A DNA stretch of 64,000 bases from Dugong dugon (GCA_030035585.1 CM057481.1:56119128-56183127), one strand, 5' to 3'; positions 33,080 through 44,365 are shown, numbered from the stretch's first letter. Notes: a model not told the origin generated them from the letters alone. Made by a program: numbers and translations.

Positions 33080-33900
33080 GGAGCCTGGGGAAATTTTTTT
33101 GCAACATATCTGTCAAGGTGTTAATATTGTTATGAACATAAAAAAACTAGAAGTAATCAAAATAAAGAACAACCTCCCAGTAACAAAATGGACAAATGTA
33201 GGAGGTAGAAAGTTATAAAAGAAGAAATACGAATAGCCACCCATAGAAAACATGTGTAAGCTCACTAATAATGAAAGAAATATAAATTAAGTAATGTATT
33301 TGTTTTCCCCCACATTAGATGGGCAAAATCATACTCAGGCATGGGGAAATTGGAGGAAATGGGCACTGTTTAGAAACTGCTGGTGAGTATTTAAACTGAT
33401 ATCCTTTCTTGAGATTATGATGGCAAGGATCTCAAGATTCAAATTTCACCTTTATAAATTTACCTTAAGGATCAAGTGTATTAACTCTGTAGAGCTATAT
33501 AAAATACTATACATTGTAACACTATGAATAATAGTAAAACACTGGAAAACCCACTAATGTCTATCAATTGGATGTTGAATAATTAAATTATGGAACACTC
33601 ATATAACTGAATATAAAGTCATTAAAATATAAACTAATTCTATATGCATTATCATGGAAAGTCTTCCTCTCTATGTTAAGTGAAAAAAAGCAGGTTATCT
33701 AAGAGTGTGTATAATCTATGAGCACACTTATGAAACAACATGAATTGAAACATGATTATATATGTATATGAAGTCTGGAAGGGGACATTCCTCAAATTTA
33801 AGAAACATTTGGAGTTAGGAAAGAAATAGCAAATATCTCTACATACATTGTAGTACGAGTGTTTCCTTTTTCTTTTCTTGTATTTTCTCATTCTTTAAAG
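33080..33900 (+). mobile_element. Ancient L1 3' portion
   Basis: AACACTATGAATAATAGTAAAAC, CTAATGTCTATCAATTGGATG, TGGAACACTCATATAAC and TATGTTAAGTGAAAAAAGCAGG appear in the order of an old L1 ORF2 end and 3'UTR. Highly diverged. Confidence 0.5.
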
Positions 33901-35260
33901 AAATGTAGAGCATTTTTAAAAAGTATTTTAGATACAAATGTGTTTAACAGTAAGAAAAGCACGTGAACAGGTAGTCTAGGAAATCAATTGCACTACATAG
34001 CAACCTTGCTAAATTAACCCAAAATTGAAGCAAAACAAAAGGTAATATTAATGGGTAATATAATGGTTACATGAAGAAATATATACTAGCAATGCTTGAA
34101 AGAGAACAGAACTGTTGGAGCAGAATGAATAACAAAAACAACAACAGAGGACAAGTCTTCTGTCTTTAAGAAGGGCCTGAAGAAAAATTTATGAAAAGGC
34201 TTAAATGTCTAGACTACTTCTTGTGATATCTTTTGATTTTTATGACTTTAACAAAGTATCTTACAAATAACCAGAAGCATCCCCTACAAAAGAACAAAAC
34301 TCCAGCATACACAGACTCTTTGTCTACAATACTGGAAAGCTAGAAAACAGCAATGAATCATGTACAACATTTAAGAAAAACATAACCTCATTCAACACAT
34401 TTAAGGTAACATTCAAGAAACCTATGTTTAGCTAAGTAATTTTCCATCTCTGAAGACAATAGTGAGATGATCTTAGACATTCAAAGGCTCAGAAAGTACA
34501 CCATACTTACTGAAAAAAGTTACATATATATGTGTGTGTATGTATACGTACATATACATATATGTGTACGTATCTTCTGAGAAATATATAAAAGTAAAAC
34601 CTCAGGAATGCCTTAGTCATGATATCAGAGCAGTTACTATTAAAACAAATAAAACAGTAAATCCTACATAACTACTGTTCGTATGTTCATTAAAATAATG
34701 CAGAATTAAAAAGAAATCTTGAAAGAGAAGATTTGTAATATTTTAAAAATCAACTGGGTTTAAAGTCTAAAATGTATCATTAAAACTCGGCAGTGGGCAG
34801 AGAGAAGATATGAAAGTAGGCTTAATGTGTCATCTACCTAGATTATCATAGATAATTTTTCATTTTCAATATTGAAAAACTCATAACAACATGTTGTTTT
34901 TTGCTTATGTTAAAAGCAACTCTCGGAGTGCAGGGTAGAGAATGGGGAATTCACATAATGCTTTTAGATAAAGAAAATTTCAGTCATTTTCTAGAAGTTT
35001 TTTAAAACTCCCATGACTCTACAACAAATTTAATACAACCAAATGAATGAATATTTTTAATTTTCCTCCTACTGGTGATTAGAGTAGACTATGAACTGTG
35101 TATTCTCTTACACTGTTTTTCCAGCAGATTTACTAAATGAGTTGAGAATTTGGGGAAAACCAATTACAAACGACTGAAAAGATCACTAATAGTCCAGCAT
35201 GGCTCATTATCAGTGAAAAGGAGTAGAAGCTGGGGTTAAATTATTTTTTATTGTCTTTAG
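33901..35260. other. AT-rich unassigned sequence
   Basis: No gene or clear repeat. It includes an alternating TATATATGTGTGTG/TATACGTACATATAC purine-pyrimidine stretch at about 34522-34572, which could form hairpins or vary in length. Confidence 0.35.
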
Positions 35261-35261
35261 C

Positions 35262-35520
35262 AGACCCTTAGAAGCAAGGACGGCGAGACTTCTCTTGCGT
35301 ACTTTGGACATGTTATGAGGAGAAGGACATCAAGCTTGATAAAGTAGACTGTCATGGAAAAAGAGGAAGACCCTCAAGGAGATGGATTGACACAGTGGCT
35401 ATGACAATGGGCTCAAACATAGCAAGGATTGTGAGGATGGCGCAGGACTTGGCAATGTTTCTTTCTGTTGTACGCAGGGTTGCTATGAGTCAGAACCAAC
35501 TCCTCGGCACCTAACAACAG
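35262..35520 (+). mobile_element. RTE LINE 3' end fragment
   Basis: GAAGCAAGGACGGCGAGAC, TTTGGACATGTTATGAGGAG and GATGGATTGACACAGTGGC lead into TTGCTATGAGTCAGAACCAAC and the CACCTAACAAC tail. This is the last ~260 bp of RTE, encoding the extreme C-terminus, with frame damage. Confidence 0.82.
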
Positions 35521-35645
35521 AAGGTAAGGTTGGGAGATTTGGTTAGCTGATAAGGGTTTCTCTTCCAAAGTCACCCCATATAAAAAGTACAGCAAGGTGA
35601 ATACCTGTACAGTAGATTGACATGGAGAATTATACATTTAAACAC

Positions 35646-36155
35646 TGTCGTGGATTGAATTGTGTCCCCCCAAAATATCTGTCAACTTGGCTAGGTCATG
35701 ATTCCCTGTATTGTGTGATTGTCTACCATTTTGTCATCTGATGTGATTTCCATATGTGTTGTAAATCCTATCACTACCATGTAATGAGATGGATTAGTGG
35801 CAGTTGTATTGATGAGGTCTACAAGATTAGATAGTGTCTTAAACCAATCAATTTTGAGATATAAAAGAGAGAAGCGAGCAGAGAGACATGGGGACCTCAT
35901 ACTACCAAGAAGGCAATGCCGGGAGCAGAAGGCATCCTTTGGACCTGGGATCCCTGTGCTGAGACGCTCCCAGACCAAGGAAGATTGATGACAAGGACCT
36001 CCCTCCAGAGCTGACAGAGACAGAAAGCCTTCCCCTGGAGCCGGTGCCCTGAAATTGGACTTCTAACCTACTGGACTGTGAGAGAATAAACTTCTCTTTG
36101 TTAAAGTCATCCACTGGTGGTATCTCTGTTACAGCAACACTATATAACCAAGACT
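35646..36155 (+). mobile_element. MaLR/ERVL-like solo LTR
   Basis: It starts TGTCGTGGATTGAATTGTGTCCCCCC, has a TATA-like ATATAAAAGAG near 35862, and a poly(A)-signal-like GAGAATAAACTTCTC near 36080. Flanks AACAC (35641-35645) and AACAT (36156-36160) are a 5-bp duplication with one difference. Its 5' half differs from the LTRs at 25505 and 37459, but its 3' half is alike. Confidence 0.7.
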
Positions 36156-36767
36156 AACATCTATAAAGACAACAGTAAGCAGAGAGGCTATCTGGATGGG
36201 GCTTGCTTTTTCAGACCCATGAAAAGAGCAGGTGTTTCCTGATGGCAGTAGATGAAAGACCCAGGGATATATTTTCAGACAACCACCTCAAATTCTAGTG
36301 CTTTTCCGAGACAGCCCCTGAGGGGTAAGAAAGTCCAATCACTTATTCTCTCCATAGACTCAAATTTCTAATAGTCTTTTAAAAAAGTGCCAAGAGCCAT
36401 TATGTTGACCATATATAAGAGAGAACATTACTTAGAGAAGTATGGCTTATACACTGAAGAGTAAAAATAAGTCATAATCGTAAGAATTACAATTAAATGC
36501 ATCAGTAGGCTTAAGTAAATGAGAAAAAGCATGTATTTGGAGGCACCTGGACCTGAAAAAACTTGCATTATGAGAATTGCAAACTCCAAGGCTTGGCCTA
36601 GGAGACATTTAGGGCCCAATAACCAGGAATCAGAAGGCTTGGGTTCAGTCTCTGTGTGAAAGTTACGTAGCCTCTCCAAGCCCTGATCACCTCAATTCCT
36701 GTGACTCTCTACTTTTCAGACACCCCAGAAAGGGTCACTGAGCACATATCAGTGCTCAATACTGGAT
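36156..36767. other. Unassigned, possible MIR traces
   Basis: Mostly unrecognised. Around 36600-36720 GGCTTGGGTTCAGTCTCTGTG and TACGTAGCCTCTCCAAGCC resemble a decayed MIR core, but too weakly to place ends. Confidence 0.3.
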
Positions 36768-36975
36768 AAGAGCCCTGGGGTTTGGTGTCCAAACATCTTT
36801 AGTTCAAATCCTGGTTTGGCCACAGTGTAGCTGTGAGACTTTGGGCGTTATATAATCTCTTCCGTTGTTCTCATCTGCAAAGAGGGTCATAACACCTATT
36901 TTGCTGGTATGCATGGAATAGATAGGTATACACTACATACTGCATAATCTGATTCCTAGGTGCTCAGTAATTTAG
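36768..36975 (+). mobile_element. MIR SINE
   Basis: The order GAGCCCTGGGGTTTGGTG, TTCAAATCCTGGTTTGGCC, GTGAGACTTTGGGCG, CTCTTCCGTTGTTCTCATCTGC and AAAGAGGGTCATAACACC matches the MIR tRNA-like head, core and tail. Old mammal-wide SINE. Confidence 0.75.
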
Positions 36976-36997
36976 TCTTCCTTACCCTCTTTGTTGC

Positions 36998-37208
36998 AGT
37001 CTCTGAGTGGTACAAATGATTAATGTACTCAGCTGCTAACCAAAAGGTTGGGGGTTCAAGTACATCCGCAGGTACCTCGGAAGAAAGGCCTGGCAATTTA
37101 CTTCCAAAAAGTCAGCCACTGAAAACCCCATGGAGCACAGTTTTACTCTGACACACATGGGGTTGGTCACCATGAGTCGGAGCCTACTTGATGGCAACTG
37201 GTTTTTTT
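36998..37208 (+). mobile_element. AfroSINE (second body type)
   Basis: The head GTCTCTGAGTGGTACAAATG and GCTGCTAACCAAAAGGTTGG lead into the second body type (GGCCTGGCAATTTACTTCC, CAGCCACTGAAAACCCCATGG), then CACCATGAGTCGGAGCC and a T-tail. The tRNA-like part resembles tRNA-Asn by eye. Confidence 0.88.
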
Positions 37209-37274
37209 ACCCTCTTTATCAGAAGAAGAAGAAAAAAAAAATTCTTAAAAGAACAATGATAAGAAAAGCTTGCT

Positions 37275-37458
37275 TATTTGTATGTCAAGTACTTATTTAT
37301 TCCTTACAACAACTCCGTGAGACAGGTTTTATTATTCTCATTCTACTGACCAGGAAACTGAGGTTGGAGGGGATAAGAAACTTGCCCCAATAGTAAATAA
37401 TACAGGGCTTGTGTTGTATCTCGTGTCTAATTCCAGAGCTCAGCTTTTAACCACTACC
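37275..37458 (+). mobile_element. MIR SINE
   Basis: CCTTACAACAACTCCGTGAGAC, TTATTCTCATTCTACTGACC, GGAAACTGAGG, CTTGCCCCAATAGTAAATAA and CTCAGCTTTTAACCACTACC give the MIR core-to-tail order. Confidence 0.75.
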
Positions 37459-37493
37459 ACTCTTAGTTACCTAGTGCTGCTATAGCAGAAATA
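37459..37493 (-). mobile_element. MaLR/ERVL-like LTR, left piece
   Basis: CTTAGTTACCTAGTGCTGCTATAGCAGAAATA is the reversed 3' end of the LTR type seen at 25505-25922. The LTR is interrupted at a TA by the GC-rich element and resumes at 38750 with CCATAAGTGGGTGGC. Confidence 0.75.
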
Positions 37494-38747
37494 GAACTAT
37501 GCGTTGCTTAACGTCTGTTTTGGCAAGCCCAACTGCAAACACTTCCATAGGACGGGGCACCCGAGTGTGGGAACATCAGGAAGTCAGACCTTCCTCCTGA
37601 GGTCAAAGCCTCACTTCTGCCCGGCTGTTGTGCGTGGCCAAGAAGCCACCTAGTCTTTGGCGATGGAGGCCCAGGCCCTAACTCCCAACCCAAGTCCCCC
37701 TCAGCTCCCGCAACCGGGTGGGTCTAGTCCCGGTGTTTTTCCTGGCGTGGTCCCAAGGGCACCGATGGAAAGGTACGCGACCCGCGCACCCCAGCTGTGG
37801 CTTGGGGGCTTTCGGCCCCGGTGGCCCACTCTGTCCCCTCCCCGGGCGCCCAGCAGCTGGCTTAGCAGAGAAGGCCGCAACAGTTTCTTAAGCAGTTCGG
37901 AGGAGAAAGCAGGGGTTGCTTACTGACCCACGTCTTCTTTCTTTAAATGCCACATCTGACGGGGCTGGTTAAAGATAAAACGCCCGCGAGCGGATTTTTG
38001 CGGAAGGCCATTGCTACCTACGTGGCTGACTCCCCCTTTCATGTTGCACCAGCGCAATATGCCATCAGGAGCAAGTGTTTGCTGTTCTGTGCTCTGTCTA
38101 CAGCTTTGGGGCACCGAGTCATAAATCCTGCCCAGCCACAAATGACAAAAACCACTGGTATGCATGGGGCCACCCCGGCCTGGAGTGCTTTTTGATTTCT
38201 CCCTTTTTCCCTGGCTTTGTTTTTGCTTTAAGATGACACTTGGCTCGCTGACAGTTTAAACATACTACTTACAGTGAGCTACGGCTGCTAACCATAAAGC
38301 ATGGCAGTTCAAAGCTACCAGCCGCTCCTTGGAAAGAAACCTTATGGGGCAGTTCTACCGTGTCCCAGTAGGTCGCCATGAGTCCACAGCCCCATTCGCA
38401 GCGAGCCTGCCCGGCTTCCCCCCACCCCGGCAACAGGCACCCCTGCCGCTGGGAGGAGTGGGTAGCCAATCTTGCTCCCAAGTATCCCAATGTCCAAGGT
38501 GGCAGGCATCGCTGAGGCCCGGTCGGGCGGGGGTGCCTCATCACCAAGACCACTCCCCTGCTGCCCAGGCCCGCACCGGGAGCCTCCCTGCCGTGACCTT
38601 CACAGGGCTGTGGTTAAACAGTTCGGGACCAGCTCAGGACTCACCTGAGGCATCTGTAGCGGACTCCCCCTCAGCCCGACTCAGCCAGGTGTTCACACAA
38701 TGTCCAAATCACATAGTGGATATCCTGGATGAAGCAACGCATACCTG
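37494..38747 (-). mobile_element. GC-rich TA-flanked DNA transposon-like element, copy B
   Basis: The termini (left GAACTATGCGTTGCTTAACGTC; right, reversed, CAGGTATGCGTTGCTTCATCC) are inverted repeats related to those of 31668-32163. TA flanks at 37492-37493 and 38748-38749 precisely interrupt an LTR, so the element boundary and 2-bp target duplication are well fixed. The ~360 bp at the right end align with copy A in reverse. About 700 bp of CpG-rich sequence (37560-38280) and a SINE piece have no counterpart there. No transposase is apparent. Confidence 0.75.
38284..38385 (+). mobile_element. Truncated AfroSINE inside copy B
   Basis: GCTGCTAACCATAAAGCATGGCAG, CAGCCGCTCCTTGG, TATGGGGCAGTTCTACC and GTCGCCATGAGTC are AfroSINE landmarks. 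The element stops before the usual GGAA tail and passes directly into the GC-rich element. Either a 3'-truncated insertion or later deletion. Confidence 0.75.
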
Positions 38748-38749
38748 TA

Positions 38750-39130
38750 CCATAAGTGGGTGGCTTTCACAAACAGAAATTTATTTTCTCACAGTTTAGG
38801 AGGCAGGAAGTCCTAGGAATTCAGGGTGCCAGCTCTAGGGGAAGGTCTTCTTTCTCTGTTGGCTCTTGGGGATGGTCCTCGTCTTTTGAGCTTCTGTTTC
38901 CTGATTGCTTGGAGATTTTCATGGGGCTTGGCATCTATCTTCCCCCATTGCGGCCTTCTAAATCTGCTCCTTTTATATTTCGTTTAAGAGATTGATTCAA
39001 AATGCATCCTACACTAATTCTGCCTCCTTAACATGACAAAGACAACCCATTCTCAAATGGGATTATAACCACAGGCAAGGAGGTTAGGATTTACAACACG
39101 TATATTTGGGGGACACAATTCAATCCATAG
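38750..39130 (-). mobile_element. MaLR/ERVL-like LTR, right piece
   Basis: Read in reverse it ends TGCTATGGATTGAATTGTGTCCCCC, the start of the same LTR type as at 25505, and carries GTGAGAAAATAAATTTCTG as a poly(A)-signal region. With 37459-37493 it makes one LTR split by the GC-rich element. Confidence 0.75.
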
Positions 39131-40386
39131 CAACATGTAATGTGTGGGGTCCCTGGGTGGCACACAGTGCTAATAATTACCTACATATGTAAGATGTTCC
39201 GCATAGATTACATATCTTACCTAAAAATGACACCATTAGGATAAAGCCTTAATTTTCCTTTCCTGGTTAAAAACTGAGGTGGCTAGCTTGGCAGCATGTA
39301 AAGCTGGTTCCTTAGAGAATTAAAATAATTATAAGCCTCTAAAGAATCAGTAAATGATGAAGTAAAAAAGAATAAATCAAAAAGCAAAATATTACAAAGG
39401 CAGTTGCTATTAATTTTTTAAAATAATTGCTGGATCCTGGTTCCATCAGCAAGGAGCTACATATATATTCTGCCTAATTTGATAGGGATTAACTTCAAAA
39501 ACAGATTAAGTCTTTCTAGTTTTTCACCTCAAACCTCTTCATTAGTTTGAAATATAGGTGAAGAGAATAAATCACAAGTACTGTTATTCCAAAGACATTT
39601 CCTTTCACTTGATCCTGATTTGCTTGACATCCTGTTTCATAAAAAGTAATGTTCCATCTGTGTGCAAGCCTCGCACATTTTGCTCAGAAATACCATTCTT
39701 ATATTTTAGCCCCTAGATGGTAATTTCCAAGGTTTCATTGTCTCCCCTTTGACAGTTATTCAGTGATTGCTTAGAAACTCATGAGATAAACAGAGAAAAA
39801 GGAAATATGGTAAAACTCAGAAATATCAGGGGGTCAAAGATGATGTAAGGGAATTTTTCTTTATAAGCCTGAGAGAAGGAGTTAGGCTAAGTCTACTCGC
39901 TACATTGAAAGGCCAACTGCCAATCCTAAATTCTTCTCCTGTGGCTTGGTTACGTCAGCCTGCCTCTCACTGATCTAGAAGGCACCTCAAGAAGACATAT
40001 GTCTGCCAGATTTTACCCACTAGAGCTACACAGACACCTGGGTAGTGCTCAGTTAACATTTGTCAACAGTTTTACTGGGTAGTACAACTGAAGTTAACAT
40101 TTGTCAGTGAAGCCCAAAGTTTGCCTTGAAGTACTACATTTTTTAGTTTTATCTCATTTCTAGCAAAACCTCTATCCTGAGACCATGTCTAGAATCCCCA
40201 CCCCCATCAGTGCCAGGTCAATATCCCTCATGCGGCTCATGTGCACACATCCTGTGTTCGTCTAACGTGTTCACTCCATGTTAGAATTCGTTGTAGTCAG
40301 CTAAAGAATCATTCCTAACACCAATCTTGTATTTGGGTCTATGGATCAATATCAATACAAAAACACTGCATGGAATCAGTAACAAA
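39131..40386. other. Unassigned sequence with a SINE head fragment
   Basis: GGGTCCCTGGGTGGCACACAGTGC at 39149-39172 is an isolated AfroSINE head. The rest (39173-40386) shows no recognised repeat, frame or motif and is the longest near-unique block of this part of the window. Confidence 0.35.
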
Positions 40387-40735
40387 TGTTGTTGTTATTA
40401 ACTGCCCTCTAGTAGGCCCCGACTCATGGCAGCCCCATACGCAACAAAACAAAATCCTGCCCAGTTCTGCGCCACCCCCGTTAGTAGTTGTAGATCAGAC
40501 TGTTGTGATCCATGAGGTTTTCATTCGCTGATTTTCCCAAGTAGATCACCAGGCCTTTCTTCCTAATCCATGCCTGGAAGCTCCATGGAAACCTGTTTGG
40601 CGTCATAGCAACATGCAAGCCTCCACTGACAGATGGTGGTGGCTGGGCTTGAGGTGCCCTGGTGGAGAATTGAACCTGGGTTTCCCGCATGTAAGGAGGG
40701 AATTCTACCACTGAGCCAACACTGCCCTCACCAGT
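40387..40735 (-). mobile_element. SINE with tRNA-Gly-like head and RTE-like tail
   Basis: On the minus strand the head reads GGCTCAGTGGTAGAATTCC and, further on, AACCCAGGTTCAATTCTCC, matching A- and B-box regions of a tRNA-Gly gene. A body shared with 44566-44870 and 61605-61780 follows (reverse of GGCCTTTCTTCCTAATCC). The end resembles the RTE terminus (reverse of CCCGACTCATGGCAGCCCC) with a GTTGTTGTT-complement tail. Confidence 0.75.
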
Positions 40736-41393
40736 AACAAATAGCTGAATGGAATCATTTAACAGTTTTTCTGAATTCACCTGCCACATACAAATTGTTG
40801 GTATTTGGGTGCTACAGTGAGCAAGGAAGGGAAGCACTGGCCTGTATTTGCTTTGGAAAATTATCCCCACTTTTCCAAAACATGGACTCCGCCTGCTTAT
40901 CTTTGAACAAAATGTTTCTAAACCTGATCAAACTGCCAGAAAGAAATTAGTAATAAAAGATTGCCTTTTGTATCTTCCCCCCCTTTTTATTTTACCTTAT
41001 TACTGGGACAAAAAGTGTATTAGTGTCTGGCCATCTCATCAATTCTGAGAATTGTAGCTGTAGGCACTTCGCCAAATGGACGTGGGTAACTGGTTGGATT
41101 CCTGATTTGCATGTGCACCACACCTACCATTGTTTAATTTGCATTGAATTTTCACGTTTTGTGCTCAAATCGGTATATTGGGAGGGGGTTAGTTGTGATG
41201 GACCGAGTTGTTTCAAACATGGTTTGAGAGCTGATTCAGGTCTGCTTGTGCAATAGACAGACACAAAATAAAACATTGCAAGATACTGAATTATTTTAAA
41301 ATACTACCTTACGTGTCCTCATCCAGTGTCAGTGGTATTTATATTCTGCCTCCCAAAATTCATTCTAGGGTACATTGAGTGAATTAGTTCCCT
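40736..41393. other. Unassigned sequence
   Basis: No repeat or coding signal recognised; short open frames only. Confidence 0.3.
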
Positions 41394-41407
41394 GTATGTA
41401 TCAGATA

Positions 41408-41607
41408 GGAGCCCTGGTGGCACAGTAGTTAAGCACTTGGCTACGAATCAAAGATCAGCAGTTCAAACTCACCAGCTGCTCTGTGGGAGAAAGATGTGGC
41501 AGTCTGCTTCTGTAAATATTACAGCCTTGGAAACTCTATGGGGCAGTTCTACCCTGTCCTATCGGGTCGCTTTGAGTCAGAATCGACTCTATGGCAATGA
41601 GTTTTTG
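41408..41607 (+). mobile_element. AfroSINE with exact 14-bp target duplication
   Basis: GGAGCCCTGGTGGCACAGTAG opens the element, which ends CAATGAGTTTTTG. GTATGTATCAGATA flanks it at 41394-41407 and 41608-41621 without mismatch, showing a target-primed insertion of moderate age. Confidence 0.93.
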
Positions 41608-41621
41608 GTATGTATCAGATA

Positions 41622-42531
41622 ATCAAATCATTGCCTAATCTGCTATTTGAAGTATTTACGTGGGAAAAAAATTTGATTAAATCATGGCAAAATTTATATG
41701 TACAAATTATGGCGGCAATTCCAAACAACTCAACTTTTCTCTCCTGTGTCAGAGCTCTAACCAAACAGGTAGGGGCCACGAAGACCTGCACAACTCTCTC
41801 TTAACACAGGTCTTTCCCTTACTTGGCAAAGATGTTTCTGTAGGATGGCGGACAGTCATCTTGATAGCTATACCATCTCAAAAACAGCAGCCTGAAAGGC
41901 CTATTTAAAATAATAAACACACTATATCACAATCCAAGCTTTGGTATTAGCTCTCCTGGAAGTCCAGGATGGTGTGTTCACCCCAACATGCATGCTAGTA
42001 AGTGGGCCTGCAACCAGTACAACATCTGTGATGCATCCCAGGTGATTACGGAGTGGGGTCTCAGGATGAGCATGTGCTCCCCGTATCCTCTGTTTCTTGA
42101 TCTCAAACTCCTAGCACCTCCTTAGTTTCTACATTGAGCATCATGTCAGCAAAGTTGAAAAGCCTGCAGCCAACCGCAGCCTCTGACAACCTCTAAAGCG
42201 CTCCTTGCAGTTAACTCCACCTTCACGTCATTGTCAATGAAGACAGGACTGCCATGCGTGTCTTCATACGAACCCCCTGTAGAGGGTCTAGGGAAGGTGG
42301 CTCTGGGTGTTTAGGAGTTGTTTTAACCACCAGAGCCAATTCTCCAAAACCCAGGACAGGCAATCTGTCATCTGTCACCTGGACAGCAGGTGTCTTCTGC
42401 TTCTCAGAGGCAGCCCAGCAAGGTTTGATGCTGGACAGACAGGAGGAATTCTGAGCAGCTGGGATCTTCACCATGGCAGGTGGGAACAGGATGGATTTCA
42501 AGCTAGTAATAAATTTACTACCATTCAAGAA
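41622..42531. other. Mostly unassigned; possible decayed retrocopy on minus strand
   Basis: On the minus strand a 108-codon frame (42549-42223) contains MVKIPAAQNSSCLSSIKPCW and later EKQKTPAVQVTDDRLPVLGF. A frame change near 42240 would continue as VFIDNDVKVEL. Codon use looks more gene-like than the surrounding repeats, but I do not recognise the protein, and no poly(A) or introns help. It could be chance. Confidence 0.25.
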
Positions 42532-42728
42532 GTTCCCTGGGTGGTGCAAATGATTTGCCTTCTACTAAAAATCGGTGGTTCAAACCTACCCAACTGTGCT
42601 GTGAAAGAAAGTCTTGGGTATCTGCTTTCATAAAGATGACTGCCAAGAAAACCCTGTGGAGCGGTTCTACTCTGTAACACATGGGGTCACCATGAGTCGG
42701 AACTGACTCAATGACGATGGATTTTTTA
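42532..42728 (+). mobile_element. AfroSINE
   Basis: GTTCCCTGGGTGGTGCAAATG, then ACTAAAAATCGGTGGTTCAAACC and GGGGTCACCATGAGTCGGAAC, ending in a T-run. Confidence 0.88.
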
Positions 42729-43473
42729 GCATGGAAGAAATAAATGGTTGATTCTTCTATTTTTTCCTTTGGCAGATCCTCAAAAGGGGGAAAAAAAAAT
42801 CAAACCCAGTAAAAAGACTTCTCAAATAATAGGATTGGACTGGGGGACTCATATTTTGGATAGACACCAAACTGCTATTTATCTCAGTGTTAAGAAAATT
42901 TTAAAAAAATTCAAATGTTTCAATTAGATTCCATCTGGCTTTTTTCCCCCCACCCCGGACCTCAATGTAGACAAAACTTTTTCCACTGAATCATCAATCA
43001 GACCACAATTACTGGCTGCCTGAGCCTTTAGTGGCCTTGCCTAGTCACCCTGCGAGATACAAAGCCATGATCCTCACAGGATCATATCTAGATGGAAAAG
43101 GAAAAAACCTTATACTCAGAAACAATTAGAGAACAATTATGTTTTATGAATATTTTAGGAGATCATTGCATCCTGGCACAGCCAAAAATATTTCATAGGG
43201 TGGAAGGCATTGAGCACTAAAAGCGAAATAGAATTTAGATAGGCATTTTATCTATCTATCTCTTTTAACATTTGGCTGGTTGCACCGTAATTTATCTGGT
43301 TACATGTTTCTCTCACCCCTGGAAAAGTGAGCCTCAAACTCTGTGAGCACTAGAGTCATCTGGGCAATGTGTCAGAAGCACAGGTTTGGGCTTTCTCTCA
43401 GCCACTTATTTGCCTCTTGCATTCAGAAACGGGGTCTGAGCCTTTCCATGGGTTACACCCTCTTTAGAAGATG
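42729..43473. other. Unassigned sequence
   Basis: No gene or clear repeat seen. A weak MER5-like block lies around 43335-43395 (AGCACTAGAGTCATCTGGG). Confidence 0.3.
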
Positions 43474-43672
43474 GAAAGTGTGGTGCAACAGGTTAAGCAC
43501 TTGGCTGCTGACTGAAAGGTTGGAGGTTCAAGTCCACCCAGAGGCACCTTGGAAGGAAGGCCTGGCGATCCACTTATGAAAAAATCAGCCATTGAAAACC
43601 CTATGGAGCACAGTTGTACTGTGACACACATGGGGTCCCCATGAGTTTCAGTCAACTGGACAGCCACTGGTT
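43474..43672 (+). mobile_element. AfroSINE (second body type)
   Basis: GTTAAGCACTTGGCTGCTGAC, GGTTGGAGGTTCAAGTCC, CCTGGCGATCCACTTATG, CAGCCATTGAAAACCCTATG and CCCCATGAGTTTCAGTC. The body segment CCTGGCGATCCACTT also occurs in the 5' region of the RTE at 47753. Confidence 0.88.
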
Positions 43673-44365
43673 AAGTAATTGTAAGCAGTAATAATTTCTT
43701 CTATTACAAAACATTGAGAATATTAAATTTATCTCCACTTACAACAAATGCATTGGAAATTTAACTGTGATTCAGATAAATATCCCAGATCAGGGTTAGT
43801 CATCTTGGGCAGCTGGCACAGGATGCGGGGGGCAGGGGTGGGGTTCTGGAATGGGTTGCTGTTGAGAACATGAGGAGATGGAGATGGGATCACTGTGGAT
43901 AGTGGGGTCAGAGAGAAAAGGGAAGAGACCAGGGGAATTGGCAGGACAAAATTATGGTGGAAAGAGCTGGTACCATAGTCTCTGTGGGCTTTGAGTTCTG
44001 ACTCTGACACATCCAACCCTGTGACCCCCACTAGTTCCTCAGCTTCTCTGGGTGTCAGTTCTTTAGCTAATCGGATCTCAGTACAGCTTATTGCAGATAG
44101 GTATTCATGTGTGCGATATTACTTGGAAAGGCTGTGGTGGGTGTTCAGTAACCTAAACTACACAAAGCTGGGTAGAATGAAAGCCAATTAGATATGTTTT
44201 GTGCATTTAATTTATTTAAAACAATTTTATATTTCATATCTTTTTATATTTCATTGCATTATTTTAAAGAGTATTTTATGTGAAATGTAATACATGTTTT
44301 ACATTTTATAGGTAAAAAAAAGTTTTATTTTAAAATGGAAATAAATAATATATATAGTTTGTCAG
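43673..44365. other. Unassigned sequence
   Basis: No recognised element. G-rich at 43795-43990, then very A+T rich at 44190-44360. Confidence 0.3.

Noticed and set aside
37657-37926. CpG-island promoter of a host gene
   Set aside because: CpG-rich, but enclosed by transposon ends with TA duplication inside an LTR, with no exon or splice structure nearby.
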